Part shown: positions 27,263-38,258 of the stretch, piece after piece
Position numbering within the stretch: the stretch's first letter is position 1
How the letters are laid out: every line of letters begins with the position of its first letter
NCBI RefSeq assembly: GCF_030915465.1
Contig: NZ_CP133267.1
Coordinates: 4,143,001 to 4,207,000, forward strand
DNA from: Neobacillus sp. PS3-34
GTDB taxonomy: Bacteria; Bacillota; Bacilli; Bacillales; Cytobacillaceae
Length of the DNA: 64,000 bases
Direction of reading: 5' to 3'
The notes under the pieces: generated by a model
Seen by the model: the letters and a program-made list of their open reading frames with translations, nothing else
Told to the model about the DNA's origin: nothing
Databases searched by the model: none
Translations under genes and position numbers: made by a program

Positions 27263-28924
27263 ATGAAAGCGGATTCAAAAAGAAAAATTAAAAATTATCA
27301 TGGAACTGAGCTTCATACAAAGGGCTGGATTCAGGAAGCGGCATTAAGAATGTTAATGAATAATCTAGATGAGGAAGTGGCGGAAAAACCAGAGGAACTG
27401 GTAGTTTACGGAGGCATTGGCAAAGCGGCAAGAAACTGGGATTGCTTTGATGCCATTGTCAAAACGCTAAAGGAATTAGAATCGGATGAAACACTTCTCG
27501 TCCAATCAGGGAAACCTGTGGCTGTTTTTAAAACACATCAGGATGCACCAAGAGTCCTTATAGCCAATTCGAATCTGGTTCCGGCGTGGGCAAATTGGGA
27601 AACCTTCCATGAGCTTGATCGAAAAGGACTTATGATGTATGGGCAGATGACAGCAGGAAGCTGGATTTATATAGGGAGCCAGGGAATTGTCCAGGGTACA
27701 TATGAAACGTTTGCCGAACTGGCAAGACAGCATTACTCAGGCACATTACTCCATACGATCACATTGACTGCAGGGCTTGGTGGAATGGGGGGCGCACAGC
27801 CTCTGGCTGTTACAATGAACTATGGAGTGTGCATTGCTATTGAGCCTGATGAAACCAGGATTCAAAAGCGCTTAGATACAAAATACCTGGATGTAAAAGT
27901 AAATTCTTTAGATGAAGCCATTCTTCTTGCAAAAAAAGCAAAAGCAGAAGGAAAGGCTCTTTCGATTGGATTGCCAGGAAACGCTGCGGAGTTGTTGCCG
28001 CAAATGCTAAAAATGGGTTTCATTCCTGACATACTAACAGATCAAACTTCAGCTCACGACCCGCTTAATGGCTATATACCTGTGGGATATTCTCTTGAAG
28101 AGGCAGCTGTACTGAGAACCAATAACCCCAATGAATATATACAAAAAGCAAAGGAAAGTATGGCAATCCATGTTAAGGCGATGCTGGAAATGCAGGATAG
28201 CGGAGCAATTACATTTGATTACGGAAATAACATCCGCCAGGTCGCAAAGGATCAGGGCGTAGAGAATGCGTTTGAATTTCCAGGCTTTGTACCAGCCTAT
28301 ATACGCCCTCTTTTTTGCGAAGGGAAAGGACCTTTCAGATGGGTGGCTTTGTCTGGAGATCCGGAAGATATCTACAAAACAGATGAGGTCATTTTGCGTG
28401 AATTCAAAGATAATGAATATTTATGCAAGTGGATTAAGATGGCACAGGAAAAAATTCAGTTCCAGGGTCTTCCATCAAGGATTTGCTGGCTTGGTTACGG
28501 TGAACGTGCAAGGTTTGGAAAAATCATCAATGATATGGTAGCAAGCGGTGAACTAGAGGCCCCGATTGTCATAGGAAGAGATCACCTTGATTCCGGTTCT
28601 GTTGCCTCACCTAATAGAGAAACAGAGGGAATGAAGGACGGCAGTGATGCGGTTGCCGATTGGCCAATCCTGAATGCATTAGTGAATGCTGTTGGCGGAG
28701 CAAGCTGGATTTCTGTCCATCATGGCGGGGGCGTAGGAATGGGATATTCCCTTCATGCAGGCATGGTGATTGTCGCTGATGGCACAAAAGAAGCTGAAAA
28801 GAGACTTGAGCGTGTTTTGACTACGGACCCTGGAATGGGAATTGTCCGGCATGTGGATGCAGGTTATGACCTTGCGAAAAAAACGGCGAAAGAAAAAGGT
28901 GTCAATATTCCGATGATGGAATAA
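27263..28924 (+). CDS. hutU: Urocanate hydratase
   Basis: HutU converts urocanate to imidazolonepropionate using tightly bound NAD as an electrophile. Length is 553 residues. Typical blocks are [63 protein letters not shown] (nucleotide binding), [14 protein letters not shown] and [40 protein letters not shown] precedes the start. It heads hutU-hutI-hutG. hutH and the regulator hutP are not in this stretch. Confidence 0.97.
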   Translation: MKADSKRKIKNYHGTELHTKGWIQEAALRMLMNNLDEEVAEKPEELVVYGGIGKAARNWDCFDAIVKTLKELESDETLLVQSGKPVAVFKTHQDAPRVLIANSNLVPAWANWETFHELDRKGLMMYGQMTAGSWIYIGSQGIVQGTYETFAELARQHYSGTLLHTITLTAGLGGMGGAQPLAVTMNYGVCIAIEPDETRIQKRLDTKYLDVKVNSLDEAILLAKKAKAEGKALSIGLPGNAAELLPQMLKMGFIPDILTDQTSAHDPLNGYIPVGYSLEEAAVLRTNNPNEYIQKAKESMAIHVKAMLEMQDSGAITFDYGNNIRQVAKDQGVENAFEFPGFVPAYIRPLFCEGKGPFRWVALSGDPEDIYKTDEVILREFKDNEYLCKWIKMAQEKIQFQGLPSRICWLGYGERARFGKIINDMVASGELEAPIVIGRDHLDSGSVASPNRETEGMKDGSDAVADWPILNALVNAVGGASWISVHHGGGVGMGYSLHAGMVIVADGTKEAEKRLERVLTTDPGMGIVRHVDAGYDLAKKTAKEKGVNIPMME

Positions 28925-29000
28925 CAACATTAGGGAGTACCTCGACCCAACCCAATATTGAAAACAACTATACTATTTATGTTTTAAGGAGACCCATTTT

Positions 29001-30273
29001 ATGAAAAGACCTCTTTTTATAAAAAATGCTGCACAGCTGCTAACTTTAAAAGGATTTTCTCGAAAGGTACAGTAAAGCAAGAGATGGGCCAATTGTCCAT
29101 AATCGAGAATGGAGCGGTATGGATTAAGGATGGCCTAATTGTAAAAGCAGGTACAACAAACGAAATCGAAAGTATATTTTATCATGATCTTCCTTCAGCA
29201 GAAGTGATTGATGCTTCAGGAAAAATTGTTCTTCCTGGCCTAGTAGACCCGCATACACATGTCGTTTTTGCGGGAAGCAGGGAAGAGGAATTCGATATGC
29301 GCCTCAAAGGGGCAACCTATATGGAAATCATGAATAAAGGTGGGGGAATCCATTCCACCACCTCTAAAACCAGGGCCGCCTCTGAAGAAATGCTTTATAA
29401 GGAAACAAGCAAAAGACTCGATCAATTTCTTTTGCATGGCGTAACGACGATTGAGGCAAAAAGTGGTTATGGACTAGACTGGCAGACAGAATTGAGACAG
29501 CTTAAGGTGGCAGGGAGCCTGAATGAGGACCATCCTGTCGATATAATAAGAACTTTTATGGGGGCGCATGCGGTACCTGCCGAATATAAATCAAATCCAG
29601 ATGCTTTTATTGACTTGATCATTAATGAAATGCTCCCTATAGTTGCCGAAGAAAATCTAGCAGAATTCAATGATGTCTTCTGTGAACGTGGGGTTTTTAC
29701 GCCAGAACAATCGAAGCGCCTTCTGGAGGCAGGAATGAAGCTGGCCTAAAAGCGAAGCTACATGCAGATGAAATAGAACCATATCAAGGGGCAGAACTTG
29801 CGGCACAATTAAAAGCTATTTCTGCAGATCACCTGCTGCGAGCATCTGATGAAGGAATAGTAAAAATGGCCGAAAATGGCGTAATAGGGGTTTTGCTTCC
29901 CGGAACGGCATTCTTCTTAATGGCGGAGGCAGCAAATGGAAGAAAGATGATTGACAAAGGTCTTCCAGTAGCAATTTCTACTGATTGCAATCCAGGTTCG
30001 TCTCCTACTGTCTCTATGCCGTTTATGATGAATCTTGCATGTATGCATATGGGGCTGACGCCAGCAGAAGTGATTACGGCAGCAACCATCAATGCTGCTC
30101 ATGCAATCGACCGAGGTGCTGAAATTGGCAGTATTGAGGAGGGGAAGATAGCTGATTTAGTTATTATGGATGTGCCCAACTTTATGAAACTGCAGTACCA
30201 TTATGGAATGAACCATACTGATACGGTTATTAAAAAAGGAAAGATTGTAGTTAATGGAGGAAGGCGATGCTGA
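29001..30273 (+). CDS. hutI: Imidazolonepropionase (two frameshifts)
   Basis: HutI is an amidohydrolase that opens the imidazolone ring. The metal motif DPHTHVVFAGSREEE is present, with SGYGLDWQTELRQL, FMGAHAVPAEY, the HADEIEPYQGAELA region and STDCNPGSSPT. The frame breaks near 29054-29062 (a lost base, likely T, after LLTLKGF) and at 29743-29746, where one G lost from CTGGCC creates a false stop; LKAKLHADEIEPYQ is restored. Repaired length is ~424 residues. It is preceded by AAGGAG and overlaps hutG by seven bases. Confidence 0.88.
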
Positions 30274-31259
30274 AATACCCAATTGAACCGCCAGCATTTT
30301 TTTGGCAGAGGAGCAAGCAAGTTGAAGATCCGAAGGTTAAGGACTGGATTAATCAATTTAATCACCGGGATGAAGAAGTATTGAAAGAAAAATGGGATGT
30401 TGTTCTGGTTGGTGTACCTCTTTCCAGATCATCCATTAGTGTTTCCGGCGCATCGGAATTTCCAGAATATTTCAGAAGATCATGGAAGGGATTCTCCACC
30501 TATAATCTTGATTATGAAAGAGATTTAATGGATCTTTCGGTACTGGATTTAGGCGATGTGAAAATGCATGTGACTGATATTCAAAAGTGCCATTCCAATA
30601 TAAAGGAAGTAATGGTGGGAATTAAAAAGGAATTCCCGTATTCATTTCCAGTTTCAATCGGAGGAGATCATTCGATTACAGCCATGACGATTTCTGGATT
30701 GAAAGAGGTCAGTCCTGAAAAGGAAATTGGTATTTTACAGTTAGATACCCATCTTGATTTAAGGGATTTGTCCGAAAATGGTCCGTCTAATGGAACTCCT
30801 ATAAGGAATCTGATAGAGCAGGGGATTGTAGACGGAAAAAATGTATACAATATTGGCCTTCATGGTTTTTTTAACGGCGAATCGTTACTTACATTCGCCA
30901 AAGAAAAAGGCGTAAATTATATTACCCTAAAAGCAGCGAGGAAAAAAGGCATTACAGAGACAATTCTCGAAGCGTTACATGAACTGGAAGGAAAAGTGGA
31001 TATTATTTATTTAACGGTCGATATGGATGTTTTGGATGTTGTATTTGCGCCGGGTGTCCCAGCTTCAACACCGGGCGGTATGAGAACGGATGAATTATTT
31101 GATGCCGTGTATTTGGCTGGAAAATCAGCTAAAGTAATGGCCATGGATATTGTTTGTCTTGATCCTACCCGGGATCCATCAGCCCAGCCAACCGTTAAGG
31201 CCGGTGTTTATACCTTTTTATCCTTTTTAACCGGATATATGGAACGGAAGCATTCTTGA
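30267..31259 (+). CDS. hutG: Formimidoylglutamase
   Basis: HutG hydrolyses formiminoglutamate to glutamate and formamide, the last step of histidine use in bacilli. It is a ureohydrolase-fold enzyme of 330 residues with the di-manganese motifs SIGGDHSIT, LDTHLDLRD (DxHxD) and VDMDVLD (DxDxxD). The GVPASTPGGM loop is also seen. The start codon lies in the end of hutI, and a strong terminator follows. Confidence 0.94.
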   Translation: MLKYPIEPPAFFWQRSKQVEDPKVKDWINQFNHRDEEVLKEKWDVVLVGVPLSRSSISVSGASEFPEYFRRSWKGFSTYNLDYERDLMDLSVLDLGDVKMHVTDIQKCHSNIKEVMVGIKKEFPYSFPVSIGGDHSITAMTISGLKEVSPEKEIGILQLDTHLDLRDLSENGPSNGTPIRNLIEQGIVDGKNVYNIGLHGFFNGESLLTFAKEKGVNYITLKAARKKGITETILEALHELEGKVDIIYLTVDMDVLDVVFAPGVPASTPGGMRTDELFDAVYLAGKSAKVMAMDIVCLDPTRDPSAQPTVKAGVYTFLSFLTGYMERKHS

Positions 31260-31270
31260 TCTTCTAAATA

Positions 31271-31299
31271 GCCACAGCGGTTGCTGTGGCCGATTTTTC
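31271..31299 (+). terminator. Terminator of the hut operon
   Basis: GCCACAGC pairs with GCTGTGGC around GGTT, followed by CGA and a T-run. Confidence 0.82.
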
Positions 31300-31305
31300 T
31301 TTACA

Positions 31306-31995
31306 CTAGTCGTTAATCTTTTCATAGCGGTCGATAAATAAATGTCCGTTTGTAGAGAGGACTGCATAAAAGATTTCTGCAGCATTTAATTTTCTATTCC
31401 TGAGTTCAATATCAAGCCAGGACTGATTATAAGGAAACTTAAAGTTGTCTGTTAAAATATTTCCTTCAATAATTATTTCTATTGGAAATTTTAAAATAGA
31501 GATGTTATTTATTGATAAGTCTTTCTTGAGAATAGTTAAATATGGTTCTTTTTTTAGAACAGATAGTTTTCCACTCACCTCTAAAATTGCTTTTTCAACC
31601 TCTTCGATATTAAAGATTCCTAGTTCCCTCAGTTGTTGATTTAAATTATCAAGAGTGTATTTTGACTTTTTCATATTCTGTTCGAGAATTTCCCCGTTTT
31701 CAATAAAAACAGCAGGCAATCCCGAGAACCATTTTCGGACCCATAGAAATTGAAAGGATAAAATACGCATGAAAAAATAAATTAGCGTTAATGTTGTAAA
31801 GGATAGGACCAAAGGCAGAAATTTTAAGTTTGTATCAAATCCCATATTCGCTATGTACGAACCAATGGTAATCGAGAGTGCATAATTAAAATAATTGTTT
31901 TGAGAGTTGATTTGTTTACCGAAGAAAATGGTTAACATCATTAAAAAGACAAATGATACAATTGTCCTTAAAATAGCATTTAATATTTCATCCAT
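31306..31995 (-). CDS. YetF/DUF421-family membrane protein
   Basis: This 229-residue protein has three N-terminal hydrophobic helices (residues ~8-25, 35-52, 58-80) followed by a cytoplasmic domain of the YetF/YrbG type. Key sequences are LMMLTIFFGKQINSQNNYFNYALSITIGSYIA and VFIENGEILEQNMKKSKYTLDNLNQQLRELGIFNIEEVEKAILEVSGKLSV. Some homologues affect spore heat resistance or stress. The C-terminal DUF1657-like part present in the copy at 60 kb is absent here. Confidence 0.82.
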   Translation of the reverse strand: MDEILNAILRTIVSFVFLMMLTIFFGKQINSQNNYFNYALSITIGSYIANMGFDTNLKFLPLVLSFTTLTLIYFFMRILSFQFLWVRKWFSGLPAVFIENGEILEQNMKKSKYTLDNLNQQLRELGIFNIEEVEKAILEVSGKLSVLKKEPYLTILKKDLSINNISILKFPIEIIIEGNILTDNFKFPYNQSWLDIELRNRKLNAAEIFYAVLSTNGHLFIDRYEKIND

Positions 31996-32234
31996 AATAT
32001 AACTTCCTGTTGGGAGAATTTAAGCTTGATACTATAATCCTTCAAAAAGGTAAATATATACCTAAAAATTAATGGGTAGAGCAGAGTTACAAAAGGCATA
32101 TTTCTTTTAATCCGTGGCTAATCTGATTAATGGAATACTTCATAATTGTTTGAGATAAAATAATAAATTCCTTTGTTTTTTTTGCTGAAAAGATTATAGT
32201 AATTACAGGAAACAGAGAAAATTGGGTGATCAGC

Positions 32235-34767
32235 ATGATTGCAGTTAAGAAAGAAAAAATATTTACTGTGGTGAAATTAATTTTCCCGCTTTTTTTGTTA
32301 GTGTTAGCGGTTTATGAAATAAACAAATTTGCAAGGGATTTAAATTTTCATCTGCTTCGGCATGAGGTGAGCCAGCTTCATCTTGGAAAACTGATACTAA
32401 TATTAGTCATCACATTGGCAGCCGTTACCCCTATGTTTTTTTATGACTTTATTTTAGTAAGAATCCTTAACTTTAAAGTTCCATACAAGAAGCTTGCCGA
32501 ACAATCCTTCATTGCCAATTCTTTTTCTAATTTAATAGGTTTCGGCGGAATAGTAGGAGCTATGCTAAGAACATATTTTTATAACAAGTATGAGCATGAT
32601 AAACGAAAGCTTCTTGGCGGAATAGCATCCGTTTCACTGTTTTATCTTACTGGAATTTCACTTATATCGTGGTCGGTTTCTATATGGTTTCGGCATTTCC
32701 CTCTTTTTACTGACACTCCGTGGCTTTATTTTGCCGTTTTGGGAGTGGGGCTTTATCTGCCAGTCTTTTTGGGGATCCATTACATAAAGCATAAAAAGGA
32801 TGAGAAGGTTCTCATTACACCTATAATAAGTTTAAAGCTAGTACTTGTTTCATTATTAGAATGGGCAGCTATTTTTGTAGCCATTTGGATTTTATGTGGC
32901 CTTTTAGATATAAGGATTTCTTTTCAGGATCTTTTACCCGTTTTTGTTATAGCATCTTGTGCCGGGATTATCAGTATGATTCCTGGTGGCCTTGGGTCAT
33001 TTGATCTCGTGTTTATCTGGGGTATGCACGATTTGCAAATTGCAGACGAAAAAGTACTGGTACTTCTGCTGTTTTACCGTGTTGGATACTACGTTCTCCC
33101 ATTTTTTATTGGCATGATTTTATTTGTTAAAGAATTCTGGGAAAGGTGGAATACTTCATGGAATAACCTGCCAAATGCAATCGTGCAGAACGTCAGCCAC
33201 ATTGTTTTGACGGGCCTTGTTTTTATTTCAGGTCTGGTTTTGCTTTTGTCGGCTTCTGTTCCTGGAATCATGTCAAGATTGAAAATTATCCAGGAGTTTT
33301 TGGCATTTCCGATTGTAGACCTATCTCATCAGCTCTCAGTTGCAGCAGGATTTTTACTGTTGGGTTTATCCAGGGGGATTGAATATAGCGTAAAGCGTGC
33401 TTATCAATTAACGATGATAGCCCTTTCATTTGCAGCTCTTTTTTCCATTTTTAAAGGTATTGATTACGAGGAAGCAGTATTTTTGATGATTGTCGCTCTC
33501 TTATTGAGACTTTCGAAGGATAAATTTTATAGAGAAAGCTATGTTATGACATGGGGGAAAACTATTTTTGATATAACGCTTATCTTAATTATTACCTCAA
33601 TGTATTTAATAACGGGCTATCTTAATCTACCTTCGTCTAAAATCAATATTCCGGCAAAAATATCTCCATATATTATTCAGGATTACCGGGATTTATTTAA
33701 TAGCGCCCTGATCGGACTGACAATTGCCTTCTTAGTGCTAATGTTTGGATATTTGATCAGCAAGCCAAAAAAGTGGACAATGCAGAAATCTCTTCTTCAG
33801 GAAAAGGAAATTTTGGAACACTTGTCCCGATATCAAGGGAAGGCTATGACACATTTAATCTTCCTTCATGACAAGTTTATTTTTTGGAACAGTAAAAAAA
33901 ATGTTTTATTTTCATTTTCTCAATATGCGGATAAACTGGTCATTCTGGGTGATCCTATAGGAGAAAAAAACGAAATGGCCAATGCGATAGAGGAATTTCA
34001 GGAGATATCTGACTTGCACGGATATACCCCCGTCTTTTACCAGGTAAGCAATGATATGCTCCCTTTATTACATGGCAATGGCTATGATTTCTTCAAGCTT
34101 GGTGAAGAAGCATTTGTCGAATTGGGGAATTTCAGTTCGGCGGGAGATAATGTAACTGGTTTGCGGGCGATTGGCAATAAGTTTAAAAGAGAAAAATTTT
34201 CATTCCAAATATTAAAACCTCCTCACTCCGGCACGCTAATTGCCGAATTAAGGGAAATTTCAAATGATTGGCTTGAAGGTCGGAGAGAAAAGGGGTTTTC
34301 ACTAGGTTTTTTTGATGAGAGATATCTTAATAAATCTGAAATTGCAATAATAAAAAATGAGAAGAATCATATTATTGGCTTCGCCAGCACCATGCCAATT
34401 TATGATAAATACAAGACAATTTCTGTTGATTTAATGAGATTCAGGCCGGATGCTCCAACTGAAACAATGGATTTCTTGTTTCTTTCTTTGCTTGAGTGGG
34501 CGAAAGCAAAGGGTTACGCGAGATTCAACATGGGGATGGCTCCCTTGGCGAATGTGGGATTATCAAGGTTTTCCTTTTTAAGTGAAAGGGTGGCAGCTCA
34601 AATCTTTTTGCATGGCCATTTTATTTACCATTTTCAGGGCGAGAAAATTCAAAGAGAAATTTACTAATGTATGGGAGCCCAAGTACCTTGCTTACCGAAA
34701 AAAATCTTCACTTCCATTTACAATGGCGCAAATTACACTGCTGATTTCCAAGAAAAGAATAAAATAA
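32235..34767 (+). CDS. mprF: Phosphatidylglycerol lysyltransferase/flippase MprF (one frameshift near the end)
   Basis: MprF adds an amino acid (usually lysine) to phosphatidylglycerol and flips the product, lowering the negative surface charge. The N-terminal half is a multi-helix flippase domain with ANSFSNLIGFGGIVGAMLRTYFY and ISMIPGGLGSFDLVF. The C-terminal DUF2156 transferase has ILGDPIGEKNEM, DLMRFRPDAPTETMDFLF and FNMGMAPLANVG. Near 34638-34642 the frame shifts. Restoring two bases gives KFKEKFTNVWEPKYLAY, the normal tail, and 844 residues. ATG is preferred over GTG nine bases earlier because GGGTGA then serves as ribosome site. Confidence 0.9.
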
Positions 34768-34772
34768 TCCAG

Positions 34773-34804
34773 AACCGGTTTGTTCTTTTACAGGCCGGTT
34801 TTCA
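34773..34804 (+). terminator. Possible terminator after mprF
   Basis: AACCGG pairs with CCGGTT across a 16-base loop, followed by a short T-rich tract. The loop is long and the stem short. Confidence 0.4.
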
Positions 34805-34889
34805 TAATTTTAATTCGAAATCTGCTCTTGCAGGGCAATTATCTGTTAAAATCATAAAGGACAAAAGAAGAAAGTAAGGGTGTGGAAAA

Positions 34890-36032
34890 TTGCCGAAATT
34901 TATTGCCATCATCATTGTTGTTATCCTATTCTGCTCATCCGGACTATTCACCTATGCCCAAAAGAGAACAGAATTGCCTATAAAAAGTGAAGCAGCAGTG
35001 ATGCTCGATGCCGATACCGGAGCTGTATTATATGCCAAAAATCCAGATGAAAGGCTCTATCCTGCAAGCCTTACGAAAATTGCCACAGCTATTTATGCAA
35101 TAGAAAAGGGAGACCTGAATGACATTGTTACGGTAAGCAGGAATGCAGCCTGGACTGAGGGGGCAAGCGTCCACTTAAATGAGGGCGAAAGAGTGCCAAT
35201 GAAAACATTGATTCAGGGAATGATAATCAATTCAGGAAATGATGCAGCGGTTGCAATTGCTGAACACCTTGACGGCAGTGTCGATCTTTTCTCAAAGAAT
35301 TTAAATGAATATCTAATAAAAAACATTGGTGTGACAGAAACACACTTTGTCAATCCAAATGGTCTCTTCGATCCCAATCATTATACAACGGCATGGGATT
35401 TAGCCAAAATAACAAATTATGCACAAAAGAATCCAGTATTTGCTGAGATTTTTGGGATGAAAGAGATGAAATGGACTGGGCAAACCTGGAATGCTACATT
35501 GGTATCACATCATCTGATGCTTAACGGAGAAATTTTATATTCTGGTATAACCGGAGGTAAAACAGGTTATCTTGATGAGTCCAGACACACGTTAGCGACA
35601 TCGGCCAATAACGGTAAAATGAGGCTGATTGTAATTGAAATGATGGCTGATAGAAAAAAGGACGGTTATAAAGATACTGCTCGGCTCCTTGATTATGGCT
35701 TCTCTCATTTTAAGCATGAGGAGTTAAAAGAGGGTGAGTCATTCAAAAAAGGCAAAAAAGAGTTTTCTACTTCTGCACACACTATGATAACTCTGCCTCT
35801 AAATGGCAAGTCCAAGGAAGTAAGTAATAAAGGCCTATTATCAGTAAAGGATGAAAATGGAAATACACTTCAATCTATCCAGCTAAATCCTGTAAAGGCT
35901 CATATAAAAAAAGAAGCTGCTAAACCTGGGCTTAAATTTTATAAAAATATGCACTTGAATGCCTTTTATGGTGTTTTCGGACTGCTTATTGCAGGGGCAT
36001 TTATTGGGAAAAGAAGAACGAAAAATGATTAA
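34890..36032 (+). CDS. D-alanyl-D-alanine carboxypeptidase, DacF/DacA-like
   Basis: This penicillin-binding protein trims the terminal D-Ala from peptidoglycan stem peptides. An N-terminal signal segment (about 3-23) precedes the S11 peptidase domain: Ser60 and Lys63 in PASLTKIA (SxxK), SGN in INSGNDAAV, and KTG in TGGKTGYLDES. The C-terminal helix LNAFYGVFGLLIAGAFIG followed by basic residues anchors it to the membrane. Length is 380. The start is TTG after AAGGGTGTGG. It could be the sporulation form DacF or a vegetative form. The sequence does not decide. Confidence 0.88.
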   Translation: MPKFIAIIIVVILFCSSGLFTYAQKRTELPIKSEAAVMLDADTGAVLYAKNPDERLYPASLTKIATAIYAIEKGDLNDIVTVSRNAAWTEGASVHLNEGERVPMKTLIQGMIINSGNDAAVAIAEHLDGSVDLFSKNLNEYLIKNIGVTETHFVNPNGLFDPNHYTTAWDLAKITNYAQKNPVFAEIFGMKEMKWTGQTWNATLVSHHLMLNGEILYSGITGGKTGYLDESRHTLATSANNGKMRLIVIEMMADRKKDGYKDTARLLDYGFSHFKHEELKEGESFKKGKKEFSTSAHTMITLPLNGKSKEVSNKGLLSVKDENGNTLQSIQLNPVKAHIKKEAAKPGLKFYKNMHLNAFYGVFGLLIAGAFIGKRRTKND

Positions 36033-36039
36033 TAGAAAA

Positions 36040-36065
36040 AAGCAGGCGAGATGCCTGCTTTTTCT
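36040..36065. terminator. Bidirectional terminator between the carboxypeptidase gene and modB
   Basis: AAGCAGGC pairs with GCCTGCTT around GAGAT, with A-rich and T-rich sides serving both converging genes. Confidence 0.85.
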
Positions 36066-36072
36066 TCATACT

Positions 36073-36741
36073 TTAATCTTTGATGAAATTAGCCACTAAG
36101 AGCATTAATGAAGACATAACAATCATTGAAATCACTAATATCCAGGCCGTTTCCATATTGCCAGAATCCATGGCAATATAAATTGCTGTTGGAACAGTTT
36201 GTGTTTTTTCCGGAATGTTTCCCGCAAACATAAGGGTAGCACCAAATTCTCCTAATGCCCTTGCAAAGCTTAAAATTAAACCGGTTAGGACAGCTCTCGC
36301 AGATAATGGCAGTGTAACGTATAAAAATACCTTTTTTTCATTTGCTCCATCAACCCTCGCTGCATCCTCGATATCCATGTCAACAGATTGAAATCCATTT
36401 TTTACTGTTTGATACATAAGCGGGAACGAAACAACTGCGGATGCCAATATGGCAGCCCAAGAAGTAAACATGATCGATTGATGAAATAATTTCTCAATAA
36501 AGGAACCAATTGTGCTGCGCGGACCCAGAAAAATGATCAATAAAAATCCAATTACTGTGGGTGGCAATACAAGTGGAAGCAATAGAGCAGTTTCAAGCAA
36601 GTTTTTTCCTTTAAATTGTACCTTCGTCATAAATTTTGCGATTATGATCCCAGAGAACAAAACGAAAACTATTGAAATTGTTGCTACTTCAATTGAAAGT
36701 TTTATTGGGAACCAAATTTCATTATGTAACAATTTCATCAT
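36073..36741 (-). CDS. modB: Molybdate ABC transporter permease
   Basis: This 222-residue inner-membrane permease has about five helices and the EAA loop MDIEDAARVDGANEKKVFLYVTLPLSARAVLTG that contacts the ATPase. LPPTVIGFLLIIFLGPRS and RALGEFGATLMFAGNIP are hallmarks of ModB/CysT-type permeases. It overlaps modA by four bases. A modC ATPase gene is not seen next to it, so it must use an ATPase coded elsewhere. Molybdate supply fits the two molybdoenzymes in the window. Confidence 0.93.
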   Translation of the reverse strand: MMKLLHNEIWFPIKLSIEVATISIVFVLFSGIIIAKFMTKVQFKGKNLLETALLLPLVLPPTVIGFLLIIFLGPRSTIGSFIEKLFHQSIMFTSWAAILASAVVSFPLMYQTVKNGFQSVDMDIEDAARVDGANEKKVFLYVTLPLSARAVLTGLILSFARALGEFGATLMFAGNIPEKTQTVPTAIYIAMDSGNMETAWILVISMIVMSSLMLLVANFIKD

Positions 36742-37532
36742 TCCAATACATTGAAACCATATTTTTCGAAGATCTTCTTCGCCGTTTTACTTTGAAGGAA
36801 TTCGAAGAAAATGGCAGCTTCTTTTTTATGTTTAGATTCATTTATAATTCCTGCCGGATAAATGATGGGGTCATGCGAACCACTTGGTGCAACGGCAACC
36901 GTTTTTACTTTTGTGGATATTTTTGCATCAGTTGTATACACAAGTCCAGCATCAACACTACCCGTTTCAACATAAGTTAATACCTGTCTTACGTCCTTTG
37001 TCTGGACTATTTTAGGCTGAATTTTTTCTGAAATCCTGATTTTTCTTAACGTTTGCATGGCATACTGCCCGGCGGGAACTGACTCTGGAATGCCAATTGC
37101 AATTTTTTTAACACGGCTATCAGCTAAATCCTCTAAGGAATGTATAGGAGCAGGATTTTGTTTATTTGTTATCAGAACAAGTTCATTCCCCAATAAATCC
37201 TTACTTTTATCCTTTGAAATCAGGCCTTTATTTATCAATGTGACGAATTTATCTTTTGCTGCGGAAATGAAGATGTCAACCGGAGCACCCTGAATAATTT
37301 GCTGCTGAAGTGCACCAGTTCCTCCTAAATTTGTGGAGATATGGATGTTTTTATTGTTCTTTTCAAACTCCGTTTTTATTTCTTTTAATGCGTTGTTGAG
37401 ACTTGCTGCAGCCGATACAGTAATATCAACCCCAGTGTTTTTTTTCTGGCCTTCAGAACTATCCTGCTGAGAACAGGCGGTTAAATAAAACATAAACAGC
37501 ATTGCTATTAGTATTTTGATGTATTTATTCAA
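36738..37532 (-). CDS. modA: Molybdate-binding lipoprotein
   Basis: This is the solute receptor for the ModB permease. Lipobox Cys20 lies in FYLTACSQQ. The mature domain starts DITVSAAASLNNALKEI, where early Ser residues bind the oxyanion, followed by STNLGGTGALQQQIIQGAPVDIFISAAKDKF and YVETGSVDAGLVYTTDA (family motifs). Length is 264 residues. It is the first gene of the modAB pair. Confidence 0.93.
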   Translation of the reverse strand: MNKYIKILIAMLFMFYLTACSQQDSSEGQKKNTGVDITVSAAASLNNALKEIKTEFEKNNKNIHISTNLGGTGALQQQIIQGAPVDIFISAAKDKFVTLINKGLISKDKSKDLLGNELVLITNKQNPAPIHSLEDLADSRVKKIAIGIPESVPAGQYAMQTLRKIRISEKIQPKIVQTKDVRQVLTYVETGSVDAGLVYTTDAKISTKVKTVAVAPSGSHDPIIYPAGIINESKHKKEAAIFFEFLQSKTAKKIFEKYGFNVLE

Positions 37533-37696
37533 ATGAAATCCTCCCGGAACCCCAACCTTCCATACATTATGGAGACATATAAAATTATAGCGGAATGCAA
37601 ATGGACTTAAAAGTAAAGTTTACCAGAATTAAAGAAAACTCGCCGGATTGCAAGCATTTATTAGGACAAGGCATTGATGAAATTGTCATGATAAGC

Positions 37697-37722
37697 AAAA
37701 AAACCCGCCTATGGCGGGCAGT
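37697..37722 (-). terminator. Terminator of ykuS
   Basis: On the minus strand GCCCGCC-ATA-GGCGGG is followed by seven T. Confidence 0.85.
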
Positions 37723-37730
37723 TACTTTGA

Positions 37731-37973
37731 TTATTGGAGCTTGCTTTCGACCTGCTGACATACTTCGTCTGCTGAGAGGCCATTTGCTTCTATTACAGTA
37801 GCTTGGGTAGTCGTATCCTGCATACCCATTACGTTTGAATCAATGCCGGTAATTACACAGAATGCACAATCCTGTGCATCCGACTCCTGCTTTAATTCGA
37901 CAACATCATGCCCTTTTTCCCTTAGAGCCTGTTGAATATTGGTTAGTGATTGTTCCACTCCTATTTTCGCCAT
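37731..37973 (-). CDS. ykuS: UPF0180 family protein YkuS
   Basis: This 80-residue small protein of unknown function matches what I recall of B. subtilis Yku[26 protein letters not shown], then [20 protein letters not shown] and [15 protein letters not shown] at the C-terminus. ATG is preceded by GGAGGTG eight bases upstream. A longer frame upstream lacks a ribosome site and is rejected. It carries a C-xx-C pair (DCAFC). Confidence 0.88.
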   Translation of the reverse strand: MAKIGVEQSLTNIQQALREKGHDVVELKQESDAQDCAFCVITGIDSNVMGMQDTTTQATVIEANGLSADEVCQQVESKLQ

Positions 37974-38083
37974 TCCAAACACCTCCTCATATCTTATCTT
38001 GCGTAAGTACATTTTCAATTATTCTCCGCTCGGTGAGTATAAGTAGAATGATTCTTCCAGAAGCTATTATGGGAGGTGCAAAA

Positions 38084-38215
38084 ATGGGAAAAATAAAGAG
38101 GGATCCATCGACAATTGGACTTGATTCCGCACAGGTTGAAGGCCAGGGAACTACACAGACAGAAACAGGTAATAAAACAGTTTCTTCTTCAAGAAAAAGC
38201 AAAAAAAGAGGTTAA
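38084..38215 (+). CDS. YuzL-like small basic protein, 43 residues
   Basis: The frame starts nine bases after GGGAGGTG and codes for a hydrophilic, Lys/Ser/Thr-rich peptide beginning MGKIKRDPSTIGLDSAQVEGQG and ending SSRKSKKRG. This pattern resembles the YuzL family or spore-associated small basic proteins. A near-perfect terminator follows its stop. The function is not known. Confidence 0.6.
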   Translation: MGKIKRDPSTIGLDSAQVEGQGTTQTETGNKTVSSSRKSKKRG

Positions 38216-38216
38216 A

Positions 38217-38254
38217 AAAAGTGCAATAAGACCGGGGGTCTTATTGCACTTTTT
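38217..38254. terminator. Strong bidirectional terminator
   Basis: A 17-bp perfect stem with a three-base GGG loop, A-rich on the left and T-rich on the right, serves both the YuzL-like gene and ykpA. Confidence 0.9.
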
Positions 38255-38258
38255 GATA

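Noticed and set aside
37862..38083. N-terminal extension of the YuzL-like gene
   Set aside because: The extension overlaps ykuS on the other strand, and the internal ATG has a strong GGGAGG site.
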